Source: Perkinsus olseni
Lineage: Eukaryota; Perkinsozoa; Perkinsida
Length of the DNA: 29,368 bases
Reading direction: 5' to 3'
Assembly: GCA_013115125.1 (NCBI GenBank)
Contig: JABANN010000432.1
Coordinates: forward strand, 1-29,368
Positions 8,959 through 17,692 of this stretch are shown here, one piece after another. A program made the position numbers and the translations under genes. The notes beneath the pieces were generated by a model. The model was not told the origin of the DNA. It was given only the letters and a program-made list of their open reading frames with translations, and made no database searches. Within the stretch, counting starts at the first letter, position 1. Each line of letters starts with the position of its first letter.

Positions 8959-10875
8959 ATGCACACTGGTCTCACGAAAATCATTCAACGGGTCGCCAAG
9001 ACGATCGGCCAATCTCAAGTCACCTTCATGGCCGACAGAGCTTTGGCGAACTGGTTCGGCCGATACCTCGGAAAGTACTGGCAGCGAAAATACAAGTGTA
9101 CGTCGCTTCGCTAAAGATATCTTTGAGTATCTTTGCTTCACTTCAGTCGAGTTGAAGAAGGTCGAAGTATCACCATCATGTACAGCGCACGTTCTCACGC
9201 GCATAGCCACCCAGGTCACGCCCGAGCCTTCTCGTTGGCTGATGTTCCTTCACGGTGGTGGCTTCTGTATGCTGGACCCTCGCTTCTACTACGGCCTAGC
9301 AGCCCACATCGCTCGGGACGGCCGCTTTGAAGGCGTCGTTATACCGGACTTTCGACTATCGCCTGACTTCGGGTGAGGGTGCTTCGCTCCGCTAAGCCTG
9401 GTTAATTTTTTGTCTCAGATACCCAGCTCAATTAGAGGACTGTCTCAGTACATACAAGTGGATGAGAGAGGACCAGAAGGCGGGCAAAATTGCGATCGCG
9501 GGCGACTCTTCTGGCGGGAATCTTGCGGCGGCGGTAACGCTCAAGAAAAAAGATACTCCTCCGGAGGTGAGGTGGAGTCGCAGCTCACTGGCCTGATATA
9601 TACGGTCAAGCTGTTGGGGTTCTAGCGGAGCGAAGCGTGCCGAGTTTCTGATTTTCAGGCGGTTGCCCTGCTTTCACCCTTCCTCGACATGACTATCAGC
9701 GGCGAGACCTACGACCTCAACGCCGACACGGACCGCCTGGTGTCGAAGACCAACGCGACAAGGGCCGCGGAGATGTAGCCTTTCACCGTCACGCGCCACG
9801 AAATTATTGCCATCTGTTTCGCAGGTATGTGTCTGGTAAATTCGAACCAATACCAGCAGAAGAGGTGAGTATCCAAGGTCGACCCGTGCAACTGACAAAA
9901 TTGATTTGCTCTTTCTTTCATGCAGCTCAAAAAGAAGGGCTCGAACGCGTTCGTGTCGCCCTTGTTCGCTAAAAATCTTCCAGCCGTTTTCAACTCCACC
10001 AAGCTTCTCATTCATGCAAGTAGGAGTATCTTTTGCGTCGCTCCGCCGTCCGATAGTGACAATTTTCAGGTCTCAGTGAAGCCCTTCTGTGTGACTCGGT
10101 CAAGTTCTACGAGAAAGTGAGCGGCACGTCGCTGCCGCCCTTATCGGAACTGGTCAAACAGAAGGAGTACTCCCGACACGAGAACAATGGCAAAGTCCTC
10201 GAGCTCTTCCCGAATCAACCTCATGCCTTCGAGGTGAGGCATTTTAATGACAATTTTGATGTTGAATTCTGCTCGGCGAGCGATTGTGACCAGACGGCTG
10301 AGCAAACTGACAGGAACCCGGGGATACGTATTTCCGAAACACCACTCTATGCGCCCTCAAAAAATGGGCATCGCATGCTCGCTATTATACGAGAAATTCA
10401 TATGGATGATTTAATGATCTACTTTCACCAGCACAGCGCGAAATTTACCTGAGAGAACCGCCTACCGTGAGAGTGATTGCCCTTCCGAGGCCTCGCCGGG
10501 ACGGAATTAGAAGCAGTGGAACTCTCTTTACAGTCTGCTGTAGGTAGATTGACAATGGTCGCTGTGTTAGTGAGTTGAAATTGCAACGCCTACAGTAGTT
10601 AGCCTTTAGTTAGCCTGGCAACGATGTACCTTTCTGTGGGGGATCAGTCTAGCCTGCTCATCAAGCCAAAGAATGTCCTCTTCGTCAGCTGGTGAGTGTG
10701 TTCTCCCTGTCAGGCCTACGCTCCGAAGAAGTGTGCAAGCAAGTTCGGCGTTCAGTCCATTGCGAGATTTTTCGACGAGAGCTTGAGTGAGAAAGATACG
10801 ACAGAACGGTCTATCTATCATAACGGCTTCGGCACTACTGGAGACCGTGACGACACATCATCGTTATCTACGTGA
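8959..10875 (+). CDS. HSL-type alpha/beta hydrolase 2 (8 exons, 362 aa)
   Basis: A probable esterase or lipase of the hormone-sensitive-lipase family, and the tandem paralogue of the gene at 5661. Exons: 8959-9097, 9147-9372, 9419-9566, 9659-9774, 9825-9864, 9926-10019, 10070-10233 and 10714-10875; 1089 nt, all phases agree. Motifs: LHGGGFC (oxyanion hole, 82-85), VVIPDFRLSPDFGYP, QLEDCLSTYKWM, IAIAGDSSGGNL (nucleophile Ser152), SPFLDM, LSEALLCDSVKFYEKV (acid segment) and PHAF (catalytic His306). This copy keeps every canonical motif, so it is probably an active enzyme, in contrast to copy 1. The C-terminal exon aligns with copy 1 without gaps over 22 residues (APKKCASKFGVQSIARFF against SPKRPDSQKALQSSAVFV) and then runs about 25 residues further, acidic and polar. 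The ATG at 8959 is chosen because it is the only ATG in frame upstream of the shared helix. No signal peptide is evident, so a cytosolic enzyme is likely. Confidence 0.92.
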
Positions 10876-11258
10876 TGATCCTTGGGGATGATTGTATCGG
10901 TGGTGATTGCTGTGCAGCGGAGCGAAGCTCTGCATGATGCCAATTTTGTCTTGTATAGACACCGCACTTGTTCCTGAAGGATACTTAGTATTTGTACAGC
11001 CCGATGTGTTTCCCGTAGTGATAGTATTTGAGTTATGCGAGTAGGTCGACCGTGGCAAACACAGAAAAAAAGATATTCTTGGGAGCAACGCAACATGAGC
11101 AATTATCAGCGACATTATCGGATAACATTGTACGGTAATGGGCACGACGGTGATATTGAATCTTGGTATATATATCCAGTGGTTGTACAAAGTCTATCCT
11201 CACAAGTTACGAAAAAGTTGGTATGACAAATACCCGCACGCATGCGCAACAATATCAA
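10876..11258. other. Convergent intergenic region
   Basis: Between the 3' end of hydrolase 2 (plus) and the 3' end of the coiled-coil gene (minus). No gene or clear signal is seen. Confidence 0.5.
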
Positions 11259-13000
11259 CTATTTTAATGCTGCATTGCGTAAACCAACCAGTGTCCGCTG
11301 TGAGCGAGTTCGACGAGCAATCGGTGTGGCTTCAGGCGCCGCTGCCACCGCCCTCGTCGCGCGAGTCGGACGCTTCCGAGGCGGCGACTGTCCTTCTGGT
11401 ATGAATTTCTGAGCACAGCAGCAATGCGACACTTCACAAATCGCCAGGCCTTACTGGAGCGAGGTTTTGCCGCTGCGAAGTTGCGCGAGGTCGAGCGCGT
11501 TTCTGAAGGAGGTATCGCTGATAATAGGGAGAGGACCTTACCTTGGGCTCAGGGGAAAGGCGCTTCGTCGCCGCGGCCCGGGCCTGGCCGCGTACTCCCT
11601 CCACTGTCCTTGACGCTATCCTGGTCGAGGTCCTAGCCGTGGCCGCAGTCCGGGTGGTCCTAGCGGCCGAAGCCTCTGAGAGGAAGGAAAGCCGGTGGAG
11701 CCCGTTGGGATGGTGATGATGCTCACTTGTCGCTGCTGTCGACGCTGGTGCTTTGGCGTTCGTAGTTTTCTTGCTGCCCATGGCAGTCTGTGTGAGGGAC
11801 GTGTCGAAGGAGCTGCGACCATCAGTGAGCAGACTCTCCCCAAAGGCGATGGAATCAAGCACTGAAGCACAGGAAGGGCCGTCGATGGGCTACGAGTTCT
11901 ATCGACTTACACGAGCTGTTATTGCTGCTGTTGAGAGCCACAGCGTTGGTTATTCGGGTGCTGACCTCAGGGTCCGCTTGGGAGCCCATGGACCCCTTCG
12001 CCTCCTCCTGTCGAAGGCTCGCGATCTCTCGCTGTAGTTCACCAATACGACACTCTGACGTCACAAGGCTTGGAGCTGGGAGCCGGCGACACCGAGCCAC
12101 CTGCGTCCGACAGCTTCCGTTGAAGCAAGGCCCTCTCCCTTCGGCCATCCTCAACCTCTTTGGTGCTCTTTTGGAGCTCCTCCTTCAGTCTGGCAGCCTC
12201 ACTGCGTGCCTGATGACACTACCGCACTTTTCGGTACTCCTAGCAGCATCGTACATAATTTAATTGTTTTTCCATTCGAGATTTCTCCCGGAGCGTCTCC
12301 TGTCGGCGCTCCTCGAGAAGCTTCTGAAACTAACAGGGCCGTCCAAAAAGGTCCCGTTAAACCCCTGCATACTACCTCCTTAGTACTTTCCTCGTTCTCC
12401 TGCTTCACCTTGACAAGTTGGGCCTGGCAGGAGCCTTCACCGGGACAGTGTCGGCCGGGACTTACCGAGAGGGCGCGGCGCTGAGTATTGTACTGAGTTG
12501 TGGCGGCCTCCATTCTCTTGCTGGCTTCAGCCTTTTCAGCGCTACGAGCATGCCTCTCTTCTTCGAGCTGGTATGAGGGCAAGAGCCCGGGTTGGATCGA
12601 CCGTTTGTTGGTGTCCATCGAAAGCAGCAGATTTTTCTCTTTGGGCGTTCTTGGAGTGCTAGATGTTCCGCCCTTACTCACCCGTTTCTTGGCTTCCTCG
12701 GCAGCCCTCGAGGCAGCTTCAACGCGACGTTCGGACTCGCGAGATGACGAGTAAACCAACGGGGCTAGTATACGTATCCTGAGCAGATAGTACAGCTTCC
12801 CGCACAGGTTCTATCCCGAGTCCTGACTTCTTCTTGAAGGAGTCTCTAAGGGCGTTCGCTGCCTCCTGCTGCGCCACTGCTGCTCGCCTGAAGGCTGTCA
12901 ACGCTCCCTTCTGATCTGACACGTCACAACGTCCACTGAGGTCCACACTCGGAGTGCTACTTTCGGCTAGGCTATTGCTGCGAGGACCAGTAGTGACCAT
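11259..13000 (-). CDS. Coiled-coil protein with basic C-terminal tail (11 exons, 394 aa)
   Basis: The family is not recognised. Exons on the minus strand: 13000-12794, 12735-12682, 12567-12466, 12423-12376, 12329-12255, 12209-12101, 12054-11911, 11861-11727, 11675-11542, 11502-11455 and 11387-11259. They sum to 1185 nt and every junction keeps phase. Ten introns measure 39-114 nt, most of them 42-67. The N-terminal 60 residues are Ser/Thr-rich, then contain FRRAAVAQQEAANALRDSF. Residues from about 70 to 215 form a nearly unbroken coiled coil (SERRVEAASRAAEEAKKR, LEEERHARSAEKAEASKRME, FQKLLEERRQETLREKSRME, ARSEAARLKEELQKSTKEVE, IGELQREIASLRQEE). A Ser/Ala/Thr linker follows, and then an Arg/Lys/Pro tail (PPRKRPTRATRAVAAAPEA, TPIARRTRSQRTL). 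This suggests a structural protein that dimerises, with a nucleic-acid- or filament-binding tail; that is inference. Intron 2 (114 nt, no in-frame stop) could be retained. Confidence 0.72.
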
Positions 13001-13710
13001 CACGAAGGTTAACCTAGCACCCTACAGAATAAAAGATATTCGGTCTTGGCGGGACGAGTAGATTATTGACAGTAGACTGTACGCAAGAAGAGAGGGGGAT
13101 AACGACAAGGGGTGTGAGTACATGGTAAATGTTCCACGGTTGGGCGACAGAGGACAAAGAGCCATTCACCAGGCAGGGCGATACCGGCGTTGAGGGGCAC
13201 TAAGGCGACTGCTGCTCAACACTGAGGAGAGGGACCCGACGTTGCTGGCGGAATGGTGCCTGACAGGGCGGTGGCGCCCTCGAGATGAGAGAGCCCCGAA
13301 AACTATCTATATATTTGAGTAATACCATAGAAGTACGTCGGACGCACGGTATGAAAGTCCTTAGGAAGAACTCCCACCTACTCTCAAAACATCATAGTGG
13401 CGACACAATGCGAACGAGAGATCGTTTATCACTATCAGCATCATCATCGTGCGTAGCGATCTATTTTACCATTATTTCATGCATACCCCATGCAAGCTTT
13501 TTCGTACGAGTACATTTAGTTCGATAAAATCCATATTCATGACTATTGGATCATTTTCATGTTGTAAGATGCTCTTTCTTACGGATAAACTTCAGACACT
13601 CCCGCAGGGTAATAGCCAGCACATGAGGAGGTCACCGAGCGAACCACCGAGACGTCGTCGTCACCCAGTCGATGGAACTCTTCAGCTCCCCTGAGGAAAG
13701 GCGTTCACGG
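13001..13710. other. Gene-poor stretch between two minus-strand genes
   Basis: Nothing recognisable. It contains the promoter side of the coiled-coil gene and the 3' side of the next minus-strand gene. Short open frames here have no start context, splice logic or familiar motif. Confidence 0.4.
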
Positions 13711-14399
13711 CTATGACGCCAGACAGGCAACAGCGTCACTTCCCGCTGGCAAACACAGGTTTTTGCCCTTCGACTGCCGAGCGCGGGTGGCTGCCTCTCG
13801 TCGAAGCGGCTGGTCGTAGCAAGCTGCTACTGGCACGCTGTACGGCACTGTCTCCGGCGAGGAAAGTGTACGCTGGAGGAAGCGACGGTGCTGACCTGAG
13901 TGACTTCATCTGCGTCGTTCAAGCGTGTGCTGACTACTTCGTAGTGCTGAGCTTTCGCTGAGGCTCACGAGAGCTTCCTCCCGAGTAGGAACAGCCACTC
14001 TCTGGGGCAGGGTGCCCTCGGTTTCGCAGGCCCGGTAAGATTTGGCGACGGAACCCTGCGGCATCTCCTGTCGGTTGACGACCGGGGTAGTAGCAACTGA
14101 GCGCCCTCAGTGAAAACGAGACCGGTGGAGATGCTCTATCCAGCGGCCCTACTTCATGATTCTCTCTTCGCTTCGTTCGAGGCTGCCTAGGTTGCTCGGC
14201 AAGCAACCATCTTTGGTCGCCCAGCCAGGATCGGTGCCGAACTCCCGGGCACTCCTGAACGCCCGAGCGAAACCACCGATGACAGGGGCCAGGCGTCCCA
14301 CCTCCCTCTGGTGACTGATTCCAGGTAAGGGATTCTCCTCAACGCGAATTTGAAGTCACGCGCTATGGCCTCCTTGAAGGCGGCATCGGTCAAGGACAT
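13711..14399 (-). CDS. Hypothetical protein, minus strand (about 5 exons)
   Basis: The family is not recognised. The start is ATG at 14399 (MSLTDAAFKEAIARDFKFA). A second coding block (EVGRLAPVIGGFARAFRSAR, then EFGTDPGWATKD) ends at 14208. Exon 14096-13938 codes PVVNRQEMPQGSVAKSYRAC and VAVPTREEALVSLSESSALR. The last exon, 13895-13711, codes RRFLQRTLSSPETVPYSVPV and stops at 13711-13713. The last two junctions keep phase (introns of 111 and 42 nt). The join between the first two blocks is unsettled: it needs either a 38-nt intron with an unusual GTTGAG donor (after GC near 14340) or a one-base shift in the assembly near CACCAGAGGG. A spliced-leader-like sequence lies on the same strand 58 bases upstream of the ATG. 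The product looks soluble, with no membrane segment. Confidence 0.4.
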
Positions 14400-14456
14400 T
14401 TGACAAGGCTTCTACGCCAGCCCTGCTGCCGATCGGGGTTTTACTGTTGTTGTAAG

Positions 14457-14477
14457 CTTCAGACAAAATGGCTACAG
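14457..14477 (-). other. Spliced-leader relic (dinoflagellate/perkinsid SL-like)
   Basis: Read on the minus strand the core is GTAGCCATTTTG, followed by TCTGAAG. It matches 18 of 21 positions of the conserved dinoflagellate spliced leader as I remember it (core GTAGCCATTTTGGCTCAAG), differing at the second, fifteenth and eighteenth positions. In dinoflagellates, relic leaders upstream of genes are known footprints of trans-spliced mRNAs that returned to the genome. The relic points in the direction of the minus-strand gene starting at 14399, as that model requires. By rough count a match this good is expected well under once in a window of this size by chance. It is not an SL RNA gene: no donor GT or Sm-site context follows. 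Confidence 0.6.
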
Positions 14478-14667
14478 ATTGACTTCAACCCCTTTTGGGT
14501 CAGTCCTATCATTGAATAAATTAACCATCATCAGCATTATCCACTTGAGTTCGAATCAGAAAGTTTGGCTACAAGTTTTCGTCACCTACTCGCCGATCCA
14601 ATGGCGAATCGGGCCTATCATTGAGTCGAAAAACGACATTAGCATCATCTTCAACGCTGCATTTATA

Positions 14668-14684
14668 ACGCTGCGGAGCAGCGT
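14668..14684. repeat. 7-bp perfect hairpin
   Basis: ACGCTGC, GGA, GCAGCGT. A short perfect stem with a 3-nt loop, upstream of the Myb/SANT gene. The sequence AACGCTGC also occurs just before it (14653-14660). Confidence 0.5.
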
Positions 14685-14765
14685 AAATCTACGGCCTGCC
14701 TGGGGAACAATCGATCGGCCCCATAGCGTCAACACAAAGATTCTGCACGCATGCGCAGGCTGGGT

Positions 14766-14798
14766 AGGAGGTCCCTGGTTCGATCCCGAGTGCCTCCT
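14766..14798 (+). other. tRNA 3'-half-like segment
   Basis: GTCCCTGGTTCGATCCCGAG, flanked by AGGAGG on the left and CCTCCT on the right. It contains a perfect B-box-like GGTTCGATCCC (14777-14787), as in a tRNA T-arm. The outer AGGAGG/CCTCCT pair closes it. No D-arm or anticodon arm is found upstream, so this is a fragment or SINE-like remnant rather than a tRNA gene. Confidence 0.35.
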
Positions 14799-14909
14799 AT
14801 TCTCTAGATTCATATCTCGCTCGCCCGAATAATCGATACGCAAGTGAATCTTGAGCTCTCGTTGCCTACGATCACTCTCTGTCGCCTTAGCGTCTTGAGA
14901 TTTCTCCAC

Positions 14910-16239
14910 ATGGCCGATCAAATTATCGTGGAGGACTCCGTGGGGCCCATCGATCATGCCGTGATTTCCGAGCTTGCTACCCAGCAGGGGGCCTTCCCCC
15001 AAGGGCTGGCCAACCCTGTAACGCCGCCCTCTAGGGGCGTCAAGAGGAAGAGCGGTGTCACCGGTGGTGAACGGGGGACTCACGGTAAGCAAACAACACA
15101 ACCGAAGCATAGAATACACGATCATTCGCCCTGTTGCCCTTTGATAGGGAGGGTGACACATGCTCGTTCTTGACTCTCGTGGTGGAGACCTCGAGCGCTT
15201 CTACTTCTCGCCCTGCTACGCTATGAGCGTACTTTTGATAAGAGACCTCACCATCTGTGTGTTCAGGTGGGTTCAAGCCTAAATCCCACTTTACCGAGAG
15301 CGAGAACGTCATGCTCGTCGAGCTCATCATTCGGAACCGACCAGTCCTGAAAAGCCGTCGCCCGGAGGCCCAAGGTAGCCCGACGCGCACGTGCTGATCG
15401 CATGAGGGTGTCTTGTCAGTCGAGCGGGCCAATGCCTTCGATTCCTTCACGGAAGCTCTGAACGAGATGAACCCTGGGTCGCCGAAGACGGTATTGCAAG
15501 TTCGAAAGAAAATGGATAATTTGGTATCGAGGGTTAAGAAGCTCATCGAGGAGCATAGGGAAGTTGGATACGTTAAAAATAAGATACCGGTGTATCTTAT
15601 TAATCTCGCCAACGAGTTCATATTGTGGAACCCGCCAGGGGAAGAGGTCGCTGGTGGCGGGCATATCGTCCCGGCTGGGGTCCATGATGATTTCGCGAGC
15701 ACGGCTTCTTCTAACGCGGGCTTCACGCACGCGTTGCACGCTTCCAACGGACCCATTCAGACGAGGGAAGGCATGCTACGCAAGCGGAAACTCGAACTAG
15801 AGTGTGAGCTGTTGTTGGAGCAAATTAAGAAGGTGAAAGCTGAGAACGAGTTCACCGAAGCAAGATTTGGCGGCGTTGGTGTGCTGTGAGGATGATGATG
15901 AAGCTGGCTGCAGGAGGGGACTGTAGATTATTATAATACTATTATTGCAACGTCGTCGTCAATGGGAACGTGTAGCTATTTTGAAGTCTGTTGTGTGGTG
16001 TTCATCAACAGTTTTGGGAGGCAGGACCTGGCAACGGGTGAGCTAAGAGCGCTGCAGAGCGATCCGTTCTTCCCTATACTGGCCGAGAACGAAGGGGTGC
16101 TGCGCTCGAAGGGGAAGAAGATCGATGTTTCCTTTAAAGGCCTCAGAAGGAAGATCCGCCATCCATCAGTCGTGATTGTGACGGATTGTCACTTTGCCCG
16201 CGATAACTTTGCAGAGATTCTGCAATCTGTGCTCGTAGG

Positions 16240-16277
<38 letters not shown>

Positions 16278-16650
16278 GCTGTCATTTAGTACAGCTGTGT
16301 TTTACATGACTCAATGGTGACTAGTCACGTCCCGGGGCGTGTGGCTCGCGGTTTGCGCCGTGCTGGTCGCATAGAGTCATCATCAGTCAACAACAAGAGG
16401 CGCCCTCCCGTGTGGTTCCGGTATACATTGCCAGACTTGAGAAACTGCGACCGACCACAAAACCTCAGATCCTGGGTGAGATCTTTCTGACACCTCTAGC
16501 TTATGTTCTCCTCAGTAGTTGTTGCTTCAGGATGAGCGAGCGTCTGTAGGAGTGCAGGTCTGTGAAAATGAACTTGAGGGCTGCGTCGAGATTGACCTCC
16601 GCCCGACTGTACGAGATTTACCCTCCATCGTAGAAGATGTCGGCAAGTAG
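14910..16650 (+). CDS. Myb/SANT-like (zeste/MSANTD-type) DNA-binding protein (6 exons, 425 aa)
   Basis: Exons: 14910-15084, 15267-15374, 15420-15885, 16012-16234, 16290-16475 and 16531-16650; 1278 nt, all phases agree. Residues about 66-140 form a three-helix Myb/SANT-like domain of the zeste/MSANTD type: HFTESENVMLVELIIRNRPV, LKSRRPEAQ, FDSFTEALNEMNPGSPKTV, LQVRKKMDNLVSRVKKLIEE. Residues about 215-243 form a basic-acidic coiled coil (RKRKLELECELLLEQIKKVK), the usual partner of this domain. The last three exons code an unrecognised region (KKIDVSFKGLRRKIRHPSVV, VTDCHFARDNFAEIL, DLRPTVRDLPSIVEDVGK). A nuclear transcription or chromatin factor is the likely role, and such domains are also found with Harbinger transposons. 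Alternative model: the first gene stops at 15889 (250 aa) and a second gene starts at ATG 15962. I prefer the joined model because GTGAGG at 15886 splices in phase to 16012. Confidence 0.75.
16241..16276 (+). repeat. (CAT)12 microsatellite inside an intron
   Basis: Twelve CAT units fill most of the 55-nt intron 16235-16289 of the Myb/SANT-like gene (donor GTAGGT, acceptor CATTTAG). The run would read as polyhistidine in the exon frame, but splicing it out joins two coding stretches in phase. Confidence 0.85.
16486..16501 (-). repeat. Inverted third copy of the 16/17-bp dispersed repeat
   Basis: TCTGACACCTCTAGCT is the reverse complement of AGCTAGAGGTGTCAGA found at 2274-2289 and 2884-2899. 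It lies in the 55-nt intron 16476-16530 of the Myb/SANT-like gene, so all three copies are in introns or at their ends. Confidence 0.6.
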
Positions 16651-16840
16651 GCTTTTACGGTCGCGGCTGCTTTCGTTCACCCCTGGGAAACTAAAACTTG
16701 CTGCATCGCCGGTCTTGACGCCTGGGGGTTTCACTCGTTCTGGGGAGAATAATGGTAACCGACTCGGAATCAGAGGAAAAGCAGTTTTCGACCACCAAGC
16801 TGGATAAATTACAGTGTTATCCAAAAAGAAGGGGTGGCCC

Positions 16841-16860
16841 TCTTTTGAATCACCTTGTAT
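16841..16860 (-). mobile_element. Possible end of a Tc1/mariner-like element
   Basis: On the minus strand the tip reads TACAAGGTGATTCAAAAGAG, then GGCCACCCC. This resembles Tc1/mariner ends, which follow a TA target dinucleotide and often contain GGTGATTCAAAAG. A related sequence stands in the opposite direction at 17175-17194. Neither transposase coding nor a second matching end was found, so only a terminal fragment or MITE is suggested. If the pair bounds one element instead, it is a 354-bp MITE with 16 of 20 terminal positions matching. Confidence 0.3.
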
Positions 16861-17174
16861 GAGCGAAAATAATTCTGTCCTTTCGTCATGATTCAGCTCT
16901 GACATATTCCCAAAAAGTGCAAATTTTTCGAAACAAGCAAAAATTCGCCGTTTCAGACGCCCTAGTGCCAGAGAGTTTAGAACGAAAACTAACATGTTGA
17001 CTCAGATATAGAAACTCTAACTGAGGTGGTTTAACGGTTCGTCACAATTCGTGTCTACTGTAGTAAGGCCTAGACTATACATACCACCAGGAGTGTCCAC
17101 GCTGGCCTGGCGTAAGAGTAGCCGTGCACCTGTATTTCTGTACACCCATTTCACCAGGTTTGTTGTTTGTCCCC

Positions 17175-17194
17175 TACGGGGTGATTCAATACAG
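17175..17194 (+). mobile_element. Second Tc1/mariner-like terminus
   Basis: TACGGGGTGATTCAATACAG matches the minus-strand tip at 16841-16860 in 16 of 20 positions. It also begins with TA. Both tips point away from the 314-bp segment between them. Confidence 0.3.
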
Positions 17195-17463
17195 TCCCCG
17201 TCTAGCGGTTATTTTCTGCTTCTTTCAACGCGAAAGAATCTTCTGTGACGGTCCCAACGGTAGACTGTCTCCGTTTCTTCTTTGATGTCAACGCGTATTT
17301 TGAGAGAAAATCCGTTTAGACGTGGCAACAGGAGTGAAACCAGCTTGGGCTGGGGTTCAACAAATACGTCTTTTAAAGAATTCATTTCGTGATTCACCGC
17401 TTGTGGTACGATTAGTTTTCGGAAGCAGAATACTTCGTCTCGTAACATCGGCATCCCTCGCAG

Positions 17464-17692
17464 GTTGAAGTACCAAGTTGACGTACTTAACCGTCAAGTA
17501 AACCGGCTGGAGCAAAGGCCCGCTTCGCTTGGGGGAAGTACACGGACTACCCCGTGCCTCCGACGAAGCAGGGGCGGCCTCGCAGCCGTCAACAAAGCCT
17601 GCGTGCAGGGGCATATTGTTAAAATCGTCGACCCACCATCATTGTCGCTCTCGTCATTTACCAACAGCTCATGTGATGGTGACTCGCTGTGA
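17464..17692 (+). CDS. Possible terminal exon with a short coiled coil
   Basis: An open stretch follows a good acceptor (CCCTCGCAG) and begins LKYQVDVLNRQVNRLEQ, a leucine-heptad sequence. It then becomes Ser/Arg-rich and stops at 17690-17692. No upstream exon could be joined with confidence, so the gene, if real, starts somewhere in 16651-17463. The family is unrecognised. An overlapping minus-strand frame (17209-17454, LRDEVFCFRKLIVPQAVNHE) is also open and looks protein-like; only one of the two is likely to be used. Confidence 0.25.

Noticed and set aside
11236-14757. 13-bp match GCACGCATGCGCA at 11236 and 14745
   Set aside because: Short, semi-palindromic and with no shared flanks; compatible with chance.
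14586-15161. 191-codon open frame on the minus strand
   Set aside because: It is antisense to the Myb/SANT-like gene and to a tRNA-like segment, with no recognisable motif.
15058-15756. 232-codon open frame on the minus strand
   Set aside because: It mirrors the strongly supported Myb/SANT exons on the other strand.
16241-16276. Polyhistidine coding run
   Set aside because: The CAT repeat lies between a good donor and acceptor that join two coding stretches in phase, so it is more likely intron.
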